From Sporosarcina ureae (GTDB lineage Bacteria; Bacillota; Bacilli; Bacillales_A; Planococcaceae), in assembly GCF_002082015.1 (NCBI RefSeq), contig NZ_CP015109.1, positions 3,315,001 to 3,379,000 of the forward strand: a stretch of 64,000 bases of DNA, written 5' to 3'. How positions within the stretch are numbered: the stretch's first letter is position 1; each line of letters starts with the position of its first letter. The notes below the pieces were generated by a model. It was not told the origin of the DNA. It did no database searches and saw nothing but the letters and a program-made list of their open reading frames with translations. Shown here one piece after another: positions 33,540-44,246 of this stretch. The position numbers were made by a program, and so were the translations under genes.

Positions 33540-33544
33540 AGAAT

Positions 33545-34654
33545 ATGTCGATGTTGGAACTGATAAAAGAACAAGCAAACGCTATGTTGCCCGAACGATA
33601 TAAGCAGTATACGGTTAGCGAAATGGAAGAAAAGATTCGGACGATTAAGCAAACACTAGGAAATAAATTATTTATTCCTGGCCATCACTACCAGAAAAAC
33701 GAAGTGATTCAATTTGCAGATGCTACAGGAGATTCATTGCAACTAGCACAAATTTGCGCCGCGAACGAACAAGCGGAACATATCGTGTTTTGTGGCGTGC
33801 ACTTCATGGCGGAAACAGCGGATATCTTAACAACGGAAAATCAAACCGTCTATTTACCGGATATGCGTGCCGGCTGTTCGATGGCAGACATGGCGGACAT
33901 CTACCAGACGGAACGAGCGTGGAAAGACTTGCAAGAACGTTTTGGCGATACGATTCTTCCACTAACATACGTGAATTCAACGGCAGCCATTAAGGCGTTC
34001 GTTGGTCGTAATGGAGGCGCAACCGTCACTTCGTCGAACGCGAAAGAAATCGTCCAATGGGCTTTCACCCAGAAAAAACGGATTTTATTCTTACCGGATC
34101 AGCATTTGGGACGTAACACAGCGTATGAACTCGGTGTGCCTCTTGAGCATATGGCGGTATGGAATCCGATTACAGATATTCTTGAATACGAAGGACAAGA
34201 CGAAGAGTGTCAAGTGATTTTATGGAAAGGCCATTGCTCCGTTCATGAAAACTTTACAGTAGAAAATATTCGTCAGCTACGTGAAAATGATTCTGATCGT
34301 CGAATTATTGTTCATCCTGAATGTTCACATGAAGTCGTGATGCAGTCTGATGATAATGGCTCAACCAAGTATATTATTGATCAAATTGAAGCAGCCGCTC
34401 CTGGTACGAAATGGGCAATTGGCACAGAAATGAATTTAGTTAATCGGTTGATAGAAAATCATCCCGACTTAGATATCATTTCATTAAATCCTTTAATGTG
34501 TCCTTGTTTAACGATGAACCGTATTGATTTGCCACATTTACTATGGAGTCTCGAAAGTATAATGGAAGGCGCTGAGCAAAATATTATCAAAGTCGATGCG
34601 GCTACTTCGGCGGATGCGATCGATGCGCTAGACCGTATGCTACAGCGAAAGTAA
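33545..34654 (+). CDS. nadA: Quinolinate synthase NadA
   Basis: 369-residue [4Fe-4S] enzyme condensing iminoaspartate with dihydroxyacetone phosphate. Cluster and substrate motifs: [30 protein letters not shown] and [13 protein letters not shown]. The length matches the B. subtilis form. It starts five bases after nadC, in one transcript. The iminoaspartate donor (NadB or an aspartate dehydrogenase) is not encoded in this window. Confidence 0.95.
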   Translation: MSMLELIKEQANAMLPERYKQYTVSEMEEKIRTIKQTLGNKLFIPGHHYQKNEVIQFADATGDSLQLAQICAANEQAEHIVFCGVHFMAETADILTTENQTVYLPDMRAGCSMADMADIYQTERAWKDLQERFGDTILPLTYVNSTAAIKAFVGRNGGATVTSSNAKEIVQWAFTQKKRILFLPDQHLGRNTAYELGVPLEHMAVWNPITDILEYEGQDEECQVILWKGHCSVHENFTVENIRQLRENDSDRRIIVHPECSHEVVMQSDDNGSTKYIIDQIEAAAPGTKWAIGTEMNLVNRLIENHPDLDIISLNPLMCPCLTMNRIDLPHLLWSLESIMEGAEQNIIKVDAATSADAIDALDRMLQRK

Positions 34655-34665
34655 CGTAGCAGTGC

Positions 34666-34693
34666 TTGACAATTACACTGAATATTGTATGAT
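34666..34693 (+). promoter_or_regulatory. Promoter of proB-proA-ilvE
   Basis: -35 TTGACA (34666-34671), 16-base spacer, -10 TATGAT (34688-34693), just after the nadA stop. Confidence 0.7.
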
Positions 34694-34699
34694 TGGGGA

Positions 34700-34945
34700 A
34701 ATGATATGGAACGTTGAAGAAGGATTAGTAGATAAAATAGCATGTGCTAGAGAGCGGAAATCATCGGCTGGAAGTTTCCGTCGCAATGCCTTGTCGAACC
34801 TGCCTTTTGAGTCCTGTGTAAACACAGGCGCGCACCTTGGCGTTAGAAGGAGAGCGGGATTTGTGAAAATGAATCCAATGATGGTGGCACCGCGGAAGTT
34901 ATGTCCTTTCGTCCTGATTAGATCGGGACGATTGGGCTTTTTTAT
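34700..34945 (+). promoter_or_regulatory. T-box leader, probably proline-specific
   Basis: tRNA-sensing leader. AGGATTAGTAGA (34720-34731) is the stem I AGTA-type bulge region; the T-box proper is ATGGTGGCACCGCGGAAG at 34881-34898. A terminator follows (CGTCC at 34918 with GGGACG, then GGGCTTTTTT). A CCT codon in GAACCTG (34798-34804) lies where the specifier loop is expected and would match proline. The downstream genes make proline. The codon assignment is inferred from position, not folding. Confidence 0.85.
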
Positions 34946-34988
34946 TGTATACAGGTAGATGATATGTAGAAATGGAAGGCGAATTTAT

Positions 34989-36080
34989 ATGAAGAGACAG
35001 CGAATTGTTGTGAAAATCGGTAGCAGCTCGTTAACAAATGATAGTGGAGAAATCGATCAGGTAAAATTCAATGATCATGTCGATGCCTTGGCGATGCTAA
35101 AAAACGTAGGGCATGAAGTCATTGTCGTCTCGTCAGGAGCCGTAGCGGCAGGCTTTGCGCGTCTCGGCTATTCCTCCCGTCCGCAGACGATCAAAGGGAA
35201 ACAAGCCGCAGCAGCGGTAGGGCAGAGTTTGTTAATACAATCTTATATCGAAAGATTCAGCTCGCATAAAGTCATTCCGGCACAAATTTTATTGACACGT
35301 CATGACTTTGCCGACCGTGATCGATACCGCAATGCATTTGCGGCGATGTCTGAATTACTTGACCGTGGCATCATGCCGATCATTAACGAAAATGATACGG
35401 TATCCATTGACGAGTTAACGTTTGGGGATAATGATATGCTATCCGCATTAGTCAGTGGCTTTTTGCACGCGGATCAATTGATTATTTTAACCGATGTCAA
35501 CGGCATCTACACGAGTAATCCGCGAACTGATCCAGATGCTGTACGATTGAGTAAGCTAGATGAAATTTCGGATGAACTGCTTGGTGGTGCGGATGACGTC
35601 GGCTCCAAAGTCGGTACAGGCGGTATGCGTTCGAAGTTACTAGCTGCACGAACGGCTCACACGCTAGCCGTTCCGGTCTTCATCGGAACAGGTCGCGGTC
35701 CATCAAAATTGCTAGATATTTTAAAAGGGTATGGAGACGGCACGTATATTTCCAGTCCGGCTGCCAACACGATCAATACGAAGCGCCAATGGATTGCACT
35801 TCATTCTGAATCGACAGGCCGTTTGTACGTAGATCAAGGTGCCGAAGAAGCAATTGTTCATAATGGACGCAGTTTATTGCCGGCAGGCGTCTTTAAAGTA
35901 CAAGGGAATTTTAAAGTTGGGGAAGTAGTGGAAGTATTCGGTTTAGATGGTTTGATCGGTAAGGGCGAAGTCACTTATTCGTCTGAACAATTAAAACAAA
36001 CGATTTCTAATAAGGATAAATTGGAAGAATTCAAGCCGATGCTAGAAGTCATTCACCGAGACCGCTGGGTACAAGTATAA
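34989..36080 (+). CDS. proB: Glutamate 5-kinase
   Basis: 363-residue ProB, first step of proline synthesis. The kinase domain has VVKIGSSSLTN, VSSGAVAAGF, IINENDTVSIDE, GDNDMLSALV and TDVNGIYTSNPR; a C-terminal PUA domain follows from about residue 275. ATG 34989 has GGAAGGCGA eight bases upstream. It leads the proB-proA-ilvE operon under the T-box. The presence of the PUA domain matches typical feedback-regulated forms. Confidence 0.96.
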   Translation: MKRQRIVVKIGSSSLTNDSGEIDQVKFNDHVDALAMLKNVGHEVIVVSSGAVAAGFARLGYSSRPQTIKGKQAAAAVGQSLLIQSYIERFSSHKVIPAQILLTRHDFADRDRYRNAFAAMSELLDRGIMPIINENDTVSIDELTFGDNDMLSALVSGFLHADQLIILTDVNGIYTSNPRTDPDAVRLSKLDEISDELLGGADDVGSKVGTGGMRSKLLAARTAHTLAVPVFIGTGRGPSKLLDILKGYGDGTYISSPAANTINTKRQWIALHSESTGRLYVDQGAEEAIVHNGRSLLPAGVFKVQGNFKVGEVVEVFGLDGLIGKGEVTYSSEQLKQTISNKDKLEEFKPMLEVIHRDRWVQV

Positions 36081-36099
36081 TCAAAGAGGAGAATGGGAT

Positions 36100-37344
36100 A
36101 TGAGTGAGATTAGAGATAAAGGTAAAGCCGCAAAAGAAGCGAGTATCATATTGAACGTGGCAACAACTGAAGAGAAAAACCAAGCATTGCAATGGATCGC
36201 TGAGCAATTACTAGAAGAACAAGATCAGTTGCTTGCGGAGAATAAAAAAGATATCGATGAAGGGCGCGAAAAAGGAATTGAATCAGCAGTTCTCGATCGA
36301 ATATTATTAACACCTGAAAGAATTGAAGCGATGGCGGAAGGCGTTCGTCTACTGATCGATTTACATGATCCGATTGGAGAAACGTTAGAAGAAATCCACA
36401 AGGAAAACGGCTTGCATATTGTGAAGAAGCGCGTGCCGATCGGTGTCATCGCCATGATTTATGAAGCGCGTCCGAATGTTACGATGGATGCAGCGTCTTT
36501 GGCACTGAAAACAGGCAACGCGGTCGTATTGCGCGGAAGTTCTTCTGCTAAATATTCCAATTTAGCGCTATGGCGTGTTATTCAACGTGGACTTGAAAAA
36601 AGTTCATTGCCAGTTGATTCTGTTCAGTTAATAGAAGACACAAGTCGAGAAACGGCGAAAGAATTGTTCACACTCAATGACTATATAGATGTCTTGATTC
36701 CGCGTGGAGGAGCCAAGTTGATCCAAACTGTCATTCGTGAATCTACAGTACCCGTCATCGAAACAGGCGCAGGGAACTGTCACGTATTTATCGATGCATC
36801 CGCTGATGAGAAAATGGCAATCGATATAGTCGTCAATGCGAAAACACATCGTCCGTCGGTTTGTAACGCGATTGAAACGGTTTTGATCGATTCCAACTGG
36901 TTAGCGCAACACGGCAAGCGTTTGATCCACGCACTACAAGAGCAAGGCGTTCAATTACAAGGCGACGAAAAACTACAGGCATTTGATCCAACTATCGCAG
37001 CTGTTGAACAAAATGATTGGTCAAGAGAATACTTGGACTTGACATTACGCGTAAAGAGCGTGGAAAATGTACAGCAAGCACTAGAACATATTGCTACATA
37101 TAGTACGAAGCATTCGGAAAGCATTATTACCCAGACGGATGCGCATGCTGAGCAATTTTTGAATAGCGTAGATGCGGCAGCTGTTTACGTCAATGCTTCC
37201 ACTCGCTTTACGGATGGTTTCGAATTCGGGTATGGTGCAGAAATTGGTATTAGTACACAAAAGCTTCACGCGAGAGGTCCAATGGGATTAGAAGCACTGA
37301 CTTCTTCGAAATTTGTGATTCGAGGAACCGGACAAATTAGATAA
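36100..37344 (+). CDS. proA: Glutamate-5-semialdehyde (gamma-glutamyl phosphate) reductase
   Basis: 414-residue NADPH-dependent reductase, second step of proline synthesis. Signatures: IYEARPNVTMDAASLALK, ETGAGNCHVFID with the catalytic cysteine, and SVCNAIETVL. The start follows GAGGAG and lies 19 bases after proB. It is fully typical in length. Second gene of the T-box operon. Confidence 0.96.
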   Translation: MSEIRDKGKAAKEASIILNVATTEEKNQALQWIAEQLLEEQDQLLAENKKDIDEGREKGIESAVLDRILLTPERIEAMAEGVRLLIDLHDPIGETLEEIHKENGLHIVKKRVPIGVIAMIYEARPNVTMDAASLALKTGNAVVLRGSSSAKYSNLALWRVIQRGLEKSSLPVDSVQLIEDTSRETAKELFTLNDYIDVLIPRGGAKLIQTVIRESTVPVIETGAGNCHVFIDASADEKMAIDIVVNAKTHRPSVCNAIETVLIDSNWLAQHGKRLIHALQEQGVQLQGDEKLQAFDPTIAAVEQNDWSREYLDLTLRVKSVENVQQALEHIATYSTKHSESIITQTDAHAEQFLNSVDAAAVYVNASTRFTDGFEFGYGAEIGISTQKLHARGPMGLEALTSSKFVIRGTGQIR

Positions 37345-37363
37345 TATGTAGGAGGGGTTAGGT

Positions 37364-38443
37364 ATGTCAACTGAAAAACATATTTTACACTATGAAACTT
37401 CCGCGCCAAAAGACAAGCCGGCAGCGGATGATCCACTTGCTTTCGGAACGATTTTTACTGATCACATGTTTGTGATGGATTATACAGATGGAACGGGATG
37501 GCATGATCCTCGTATTGAGCCGTACAAGCCGTTTCTGCTAGATCCAGCCGCGATCGTATTACATTATGGACAAACTGTTTTCGAAGGATTGAAAGCGTAT
37601 GTAAATGAAGACAAGGAAGTAGTGTTATTCCGTCCAGAGGAAAACATGAAACGTTTGAATCGCTCAAATGATAGATTATGCATGCCGATGTTTGATGAAA
37701 AATTCGTATTAACTGCCTTGAAAGAATTGATTTCACTAGATAAGGATTGGATTCCGGATAGAGAGGGGACTTCCCTTTACGTTCGTCCATTCATTTTTGC
37801 GACACAGCCTTATTTAGGTGTCGCTCCTTCTAAGACGTACCGACTGATGATTATTTTGTCTCCAGTAGGTCCGTATTATAAAGAAGGGGTCAACCCTGTT
37901 AAAATTGCGGTTGAATCACAGTATGTCCGTGCCGCGGTAGGTGGTACAGGCTCTGCGAAAACGGCTGGTAACTATGCAGGCGCGATGAAAGCACAAGAAG
38001 TGGCGGAAGCGGAAGGGTATTCGCAAGTTCTATGGCTCGATGCGAAAGAACATCAGTATATCGAAGAAGTAGGCGCGATGAATGTGTTCTTCAAAATCAA
38101 TGGAGAAGTTATTACGCCAAGCCTCAATGGTAGTATTTTGGAAGGCATCACGCGTAAATCAGTAATCGAATTATTGATCGACTGGGATATTCCAGTTACT
38201 GAACGTAAAGTGTCGATCGATGAAATTATGGAAGCTAACCGAGCAGGCACATTGGAAGAAGCATTCGGTACAGGAACAGCCGCCGTTATTTCCCCAATAG
38301 GAGAACTGTTCTATGAAGGAGAAAAATGCGAGATCAATCATAACGAAATTGGTGAACTTTCATTGAAGTTATATGAAACGATTACAGGCATCCAGACGGG
38401 TAAAATGGAAGATCCATATAACTGGGTTGTGCCGGTAGACTAA
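37364..38443 (+). CDS. ilvE: Branched-chain amino acid aminotransferase
   Basis: 359-residue PLP fold-type IV transaminase of the long BCAT (type II) class. GQTVFEGLKAY, GGTGSAKTAGNYAG (the PLP lysine is near residue 198), GYSQVLWLDA and EAFGTGTAAVISP are diagnostic. It interconverts leucine, isoleucine and valine with their keto acids. AGGAGGGG precedes the ATG, 20 bases after proA. No terminator separates them, so it likely shares the proline-type T-box control, an unusual partner for an ilvE gene. Confidence 0.93.
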   Translation: MSTEKHILHYETSAPKDKPAADDPLAFGTIFTDHMFVMDYTDGTGWHDPRIEPYKPFLLDPAAIVLHYGQTVFEGLKAYVNEDKEVVLFRPEENMKRLNRSNDRLCMPMFDEKFVLTALKELISLDKDWIPDREGTSLYVRPFIFATQPYLGVAPSKTYRLMIILSPVGPYYKEGVNPVKIAVESQYVRAAVGGTGSAKTAGNYAGAMKAQEVAEAEGYSQVLWLDAKEHQYIEEVGAMNVFFKINGEVITPSLNGSILEGITRKSVIELLIDWDIPVTERKVSIDEIMEANRAGTLEEAFGTGTAAVISPIGELFYEGEKCEINHNEIGELSLKLYETITGIQTGKMEDPYNWVVPVD

Positions 38444-38532
38444 TTTCCCCATAAATCAGGTGGAATGGTTCGTGACAACTGCGTTGCTGTGAAGTACACT
38501 GTTAATAGTTTTGATTGAAGGGGAGTTTCCTG

Positions 38533-39333
38533 ATGAACAAAAGTTTGATCGTTCTATTCCTGGCGGTACTGCTATTTACAGTGACAGGATGCGGAAAAAC
38601 GTCTTCTGCCCCGTCGAGTGCGGAAGATTTATTGGAGAAAGCGGAACAAGCGATGAATGAATTGGACTCGGTCCATGCCGATATCGCGTATGATGAAAGT
38701 AGCGTCACATCCGATCCTGCAAAACGTACGAGTAAAAATGTACAAGTTCAGGCGGATATTGAACAGAATCCACTGAAGGTTTCAGAAGAAGTCGTCTGGA
38801 AAATTCCAAAACAAGGCGCGAAAAATATTCAACTATTCCGCCAAGGTAATCAATTGGCTATGCAAGAAACTTTGGAAGAAGAAAAAAGTGAATGGCAAGA
38901 GATGACGGAAGAGCAACGCACGGAATTACTTGGTGTGTGGGTGCCGTTCGTTTCTCCTGTAATGGACTTGTCGCTGTTGAAACCTTTCATCCATGATGCG
39001 GAAATAGCGAAAATTGATTACGGCTATGCGGTAGAATTTTCCCTATCTCCTGCAGACTATCGTCAGTTGATGGAAGTGATTTCCGTGAATAGCCCACAAC
39101 CGGAAAATTTTGTGCATACGCATAGTGGATTTCCGGTAGTAGAAAAGCTGGATGTTGAGTTGACGGTAAATGAGGAGACGATGTTTGTGACGGGCATGAA
39201 AATGTCAGCAAATGTCACAAGTTATTTTGGCCGAGATTATATCCGTTATAAACAAAAACTCGATGCGAAGTATAGTTATTTTAACGATATTGATGCGATC
39301 TCCACACCAAAAGATGCGGAGATGTTCGAGTAA
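38533..39333 (+). CDS. Lipoprotein, DUF6612-like
   Basis: 266-residue lipoprotein. The signal peptide is MNKSLIVLFLAVLLFTVTGC, with C20 as lipidation site and a serine-rich spacer. The mature part has the repeated pattern of the DUF6612 group (AEDLLEKAEQAMNELDSVHA, then ...QLFRQGNQLAMQ). Start ATG 38533 follows AAGGGGAG. Function is unknown. A perfect hairpin terminator follows. Confidence 0.75.
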   Translation: MNKSLIVLFLAVLLFTVTGCGKTSSAPSSAEDLLEKAEQAMNELDSVHADIAYDESSVTSDPAKRTSKNVQVQADIEQNPLKVSEEVVWKIPKQGAKNIQLFRQGNQLAMQETLEEEKSEWQEMTEEQRTELLGVWVPFVSPVMDLSLLKPFIHDAEIAKIDYGYAVEFSLSPADYRQLMEVISVNSPQPENFVHTHSGFPVVEKLDVELTVNEETMFVTGMKMSANVTSYFGRDYIRYKQKLDAKYSYFNDIDAISTPKDAEMFE

Positions 39334-39338
39334 TACGA

Positions 39339-39381
39339 AAAAATCCACGTTGACCTACTGTAGGTTGGCGTGGATTTTTGT
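39339..39381 (+). terminator. Intrinsic terminator
   Basis: AAAAAATCCACGTTGACCTAC pairs with GTAGGTTGGCGTGGATTTTT, one G-U mismatch, and T tract. It separates the lipoprotein gene from convergent rarA. Confidence 0.8.
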
Positions 39382-39395
39382 ATCTAGCTAGATGT

Positions 39396-40691
39396 TTAAC
39401 GTGGATTCTTTCTCCCTTTGAATGATTGAAGCCGTTGGTGAATGGCGGCCATTCTAGTTTCCTCGCCTGCTTCTACAGGCGTGTAGAATTTAGAATGTAC
39501 TAGACTATCAGGCAAGTATTGCTGATCTGTCCAACCACCGAAAGTACCAACAGGTGTTGCGTGTGGGTAGACGTAGCCCCCATGACCGAGCGCTGCAGAT
39601 CCGCTATAGTGTGTGTCCCGTAAATGCATCGGAATTTCGCCAGTAGGCTTTTCGTGCAATGTTTTGGTGGCGGCGTCGATCGCTTTGTAAGCAGAGTTTG
39701 ATTTGGAAGCCAAACACATCTCGATAATGGCTGTAGCAAGTGGAATGCGTGCTTCAGGCATGCCGAGACGCTGTGCCGCATCCGTCGCTGCGAGAACATG
39801 ACTCCCGACATCGGGTGCTGCCAAACCAATATCTTCATAACTCATGACAAGCATACGTCTGGTAACAGCAGTTAAATCGCCAATTTCGAGTAATTGGGCC
39901 AAATAATAAAGCGCCGCATCGACATCACTTCCGCGTACACTTTTTTGTAAAGCAGATAATAAATTAAAATGATGCGAGCCCTTTTTATCACCTAGTAAAC
40001 TAATTCTAGTCAGCAATTGAGCAAGCAATGCATCTTCTACGATAATCTTGCCGTCTTCTTCATCACTTGCAGCAAGTAATGATTCGAGGAACGTTAACGC
40101 TTTTCGCGCATCCCCATTGACACCTTCTGAAATTTTCTCCAGTTGCTCGGTAGTGATTTCGATCGTTTCCTTACCCAGCCCTTTTTTCTCGTCTTTCAGT
40201 GTGCGCTCGAGCAATTCCAGTAAATCTTTTGGCTGCAATCGTTTCAATTGGACAATTTCCCCACAGCGCGAACGAATAGCGGGATTGACGTCGTGAAACG
40301 GATTTTCCGTCGTCGCACCGATCAAAACAATCGAACCGCTTTCTACGTGCGGAAGGAGCGTATCTTGTTGCAATTTATTGAAACGATGGATTTCATCTAA
40401 GAATAATAACACTTTACCTGTCATCCGCGCTTCTTTCACTACATCCTCTACATCTTTCTTGCCTGCCACTGTCGCGTTTAACGCAATAAAAGGTAGTTTT
40501 GACGTACCTGCAATTGCGTAGGCTAGTGACGTTTTTCCGATACCTGGTTCACCATATAATAAAAGAGACGGGACATGCCCGTTCTTGATCATCCGATATA
40601 AGGGAGTAGTGTTGCCGATGACGTGATCTTGTCCGATCACTTCATCAATCGTCTCGGGCCGCATGCGAAAGGCCAAAGGTTCGTTATGCAT
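39396..40691 (-). CDS. rarA: Replication-associated recombination ATPase RarA (MgsA/YrvN)
   Basis: 431-residue AAA+ protein. Walker A GEPGIGKTSLAYAIAG, Walker B LLFLDEIHRFNKLQQD and the C-terminal MgsA domain (SKFYTPVEAGEE at its end) are typical. It acts at stalled forks and in recombination. ATG 40691 is chosen because AGGAGG ends six bases before it; the longer frame to 40772 lacks a site and overlaps the cymR promoter region. It is divergent from cymR, as yrvN is in B. subtilis. Confidence 0.92.
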   Translation of the reverse strand: MHNEPLAFRMRPETIDEVIGQDHVIGNTTPLYRMIKNGHVPSLLLYGEPGIGKTSLAYAIAGTSKLPFIALNATVAGKKDVEDVVKEARMTGKVLLFLDEIHRFNKLQQDTLLPHVESGSIVLIGATTENPFHDVNPAIRSRCGEIVQLKRLQPKDLLELLERTLKDEKKGLGKETIEITTEQLEKISEGVNGDARKALTFLESLLAASDEEDGKIIVEDALLAQLLTRISLLGDKKGSHHFNLLSALQKSVRGSDVDAALYYLAQLLEIGDLTAVTRRMLVMSYEDIGLAAPDVGSHVLAATDAAQRLGMPEARIPLATAIIEMCLASKSNSAYKAIDAATKTLHEKPTGEIPMHLRDTHYSGSAALGHGGYVYPHATPVGTFGGWTDQQYLPDSLVHSKFYTPVEAGEETRMAAIHQRLQSFKGRKNPR

Positions 40692-40817
40692 GTACATCCT
40701 CCTAGCGTACGTTTGTTCTTTCATTATACCGTAAAACATTAGTGAAGTCATTTGCAAGAACCAGTGATACAATTATGCTATACTGATTTCAGCAATTTTA
40801 GTAAAGGACGATGCCCA

Positions 40818-41237
40818 ATGAAAATATCCACTAAAGGACGATACGGACTTACAGTAATAGTAGAATTAGGACGAAAATACGGAGAAGGTCCAGTGCCTTT
40901 GCGTCTGATCGCAGAAGAGCAAGATCTCTCTGAAGCATATCTGGAACAACTGATCCCGCCACTACGCAACAGCGGAATGGTGAAGAGTGTTCGCGGGGCC
41001 TACGGTGGCTATAAACTCGCAAAAGACCCTTCCGAAATTATGGCAGGAGACGTCATCCGTTTGCTTGAAGGGCCCATTCAATTAGTCGAAGGATTGGATG
41101 ACGACGATATCCCGCAACGAGAATTATGGAAACGAATCGGAGACGCAATCCGAGGGGTATTAGATCATACGACGATCAAAGATTTAATTGAATTCGAAGA
41201 TACGTCCACTACTGATGAATACATGTTTTATATTTAA
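40818..41237 (+). CDS. cymR: Rrf2-family cysteine metabolism repressor CymR
   Basis: 139-residue winged-helix regulator. MKISTKGRYGLTVIVELG, DLSEAYLEQLIPPLRNSG and VRGAYGGYKLA are the Rrf2 DNA-binding elements. There are no cysteines at all, so it does not bind an Fe-S cluster, as expected of CymR rather than IscR. CymR with CysK senses O-acetylserine and represses cystine uptake genes. It begins a run cymR-yrvO-mnmA; yrvO starts 12 bases after the stop. Confidence 0.92.
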   Translation: MKISTKGRYGLTVIVELGRKYGEGPVPLRLIAEEQDLSEAYLEQLIPPLRNSGMVKSVRGAYGGYKLAKDPSEIMAGDVIRLLEGPIQLVEGLDDDDIPQRELWKRIGDAIRGVLDHTTIKDLIEFEDTSTTDEYMFYI

Positions 41238-41249
41238 AGGAGTTTAGTT

Positions 41250-42398
41250 ATGAAACCAGCTATATATTTAGACTATGCCGCTACGACACCGATGCATCCA
41301 GCTGTACTGGAGCGATTCACCACTGCGCTGCAAGATACATATGGGAATCCTTCAAGTACGCATCAATTTGGTCGTCACGCAAAAAAAGTGCTGGAAGATG
41401 CACGCAAAACACTAGCATCCTCGATCAATGCGTCACCCAATGAAATCATAGTGACTTCAGGAGGGACAGAAGCGGATAACTTGGCGATTTTCGGGTACGT
41501 ACAGTCGTTGAACTCAAAAGGTAAACATATTATTACAACGGAAATCGAACATCATGCAGTGTTAAACCCGTGTAAACAACTGGAGTCACAAGGCTATCAC
41601 GTGACGTACCTTTCACCTGACAATCACGGAGTCATTACAACGGAACAAGTTCAGGCTGCGTTAACGGATGAAACGATTTTAGTGTCTATCATGTATGGGA
41701 ACAATGAAGTGGGAACGGTCCAACCGATTGCAGAAATCGGCCAGTTACTCTCTACACATCCATGCGTATTCCACACAGACGCAGTGCAAGCTTACGGGAC
41801 TTGCTCACTTGACGTAGAAGAACTGCAGGTCGATTTATTGTCCGTTTCAGCGCATAAACTGAATGGACCTAAAGGGATCGGCTTCCTTTATCAGCGAAAT
41901 GGTAAGTTACTATCGAGCCAAGTACTCGGAGGTTCGCAAGAGAAAAAGCGACGTGCAGGTACTGAAAATGTGCCAGCAATCGTTGCGTTTGCAGAAGCGG
42001 TCTCCATTGCCGAGCAAACCAAACTAGAAAAGCAAACAGACTATTCAACGTATAAACAAAAAATGGCGGACGTCTTTGAAAATCATCAAATCGATTTCCA
42101 ACCGACCATTCCCCCCGCAGTAGCATCTTTACCACATATTTATCATGTATCGTTTCCAGGCACTGATGTGGAGACATTTTTGATGAGTTTAGATTTAGAA
42201 GGGGTAGCTGTATCAAGTGGTTCGGCTTGTATGGCGGGATCATTTGAACCGTCACATGTCGTAACGGCCATGTTCGGTACAGAATCAGATCAAGCTAGAA
42301 ACTCGATCCGCATCAGTTTCGGCTATAACTTGGATGAATCTATGGTAGAAGAAGCAGCCAATCGAATTGCGAATGTAGTGAAACGACTAGTGAAATGA
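41250..42398 (+). CDS. yrvO: Cysteine desulfurase YrvO (tRNA thiolation)
   Basis: 382-residue PLP enzyme. PLP lysine in SVSAHKLNGPKG and catalytic cysteine C327 in SSGSACMAGS. YrvO passes sulfur directly to MnmA for the 2-thiouridine of tRNA, and mnmA follows immediately. It is distinct from the nad-linked NifS at 31440. AAAGGAG precedes the ATG. Confidence 0.93.
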   Translation: MKPAIYLDYAATTPMHPAVLERFTTALQDTYGNPSSTHQFGRHAKKVLEDARKTLASSINASPNEIIVTSGGTEADNLAIFGYVQSLNSKGKHIITTEIEHHAVLNPCKQLESQGYHVTYLSPDNHGVITTEQVQAALTDETILVSIMYGNNEVGTVQPIAEIGQLLSTHPCVFHTDAVQAYGTCSLDVEELQVDLLSVSAHKLNGPKGIGFLYQRNGKLLSSQVLGGSQEKKRRAGTENVPAIVAFAEAVSIAEQTKLEKQTDYSTYKQKMADVFENHQIDFQPTIPPAVASLPHIYHVSFPGTDVETFLMSLDLEGVAVSSGSACMAGSFEPSHVVTAMFGTESDQARNSIRISFGYNLDESMVEEAANRIANVVKRLVK

Positions 42399-43538
<1,140 letters not shown>

Positions 43539-43550
43539 GGAGGCAACAGC

Positions 43551-44216
43551 ATGTCGATTCATCAAGATGCGATTAAAGAAATGCAAGAAGGCAATTATGA
43601 GAAAGCCATTGAGCTTTTCATGAAGGCAGTAGAAGAAAATCCAGAAGAGCCTACAGGCTATATCAATATCGGGAACATTTTTGCATCACTTGGAGATGCT
43701 GAGCAAGCAGAGCCATTTTTCCAAAAAGCATTGACGCTAGACGAAAATGCCGGAACCGCTTTTTACGGACTGGCGAATCTGTATTACAATCAAGAACGCT
43801 TTGAAGAAGCAGCAAAACTATATGAAAAAGCGATTAACGCAGGATTGGACTCTGCCGATGCCTATTTCATGCTTGGTAAAAGTATGGAACAAGCAGGCAA
43901 TGATCGCTTAGCATTACCCTATATACAGCGTGCTGTTGAATTAAATGCTGATGATCAGGAAATTGCGTTGTCTTATGGAATTTTATTAGCTAAACTCGAG
44001 CTATTTAAAGAGGCGAAGCCTGTATTTGAATCCATTTTGGCGGTAGTTCCGGACCATGCAGATAGCCACTATAATTTGGGCGTTTTATATGCCGTTTCAA
44101 CAGAAGACAAGGCGAGTGCACTGTCACACTTAGAACAAGCATTCACTGCGGAACCTGACCATACACAGGCGCGTTATTTATTCGATATGATCAAGCTCGG
44201 AGAACAAGGCGAGTAA
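43551..44216 (+). CDS. yrrB: TPR-repeat protein YrrB
   Basis: 221-residue protein built from about six tetratricopeptide repeats (for example GNYEKAIELFMKAVEENPEEP and FEEAAKLYEKAINAGLDSAD). YrrB of B. subtilis is a known TPR fold of uncertain partner. AAGGAGG precedes the ATG, 12 bases after mnmA, so it is part of the same transcript. Confidence 0.9.
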   Translation: MSIHQDAIKEMQEGNYEKAIELFMKAVEENPEEPTGYINIGNIFASLGDAEQAEPFFQKALTLDENAGTAFYGLANLYYNQERFEEAAKLYEKAINAGLDSADAYFMLGKSMEQAGNDRLALPYIQRAVELNADDQEIALSYGILLAKLELFKEAKPVFESILAVVPDHADSHYNLGVLYAVSTEDKASALSHLEQAFTAEPDHTQARYLFDMIKLGEQGE

Positions 44217-44246
44217 TACATCAGCTAAAAAGGAGGGAATCCTTCG

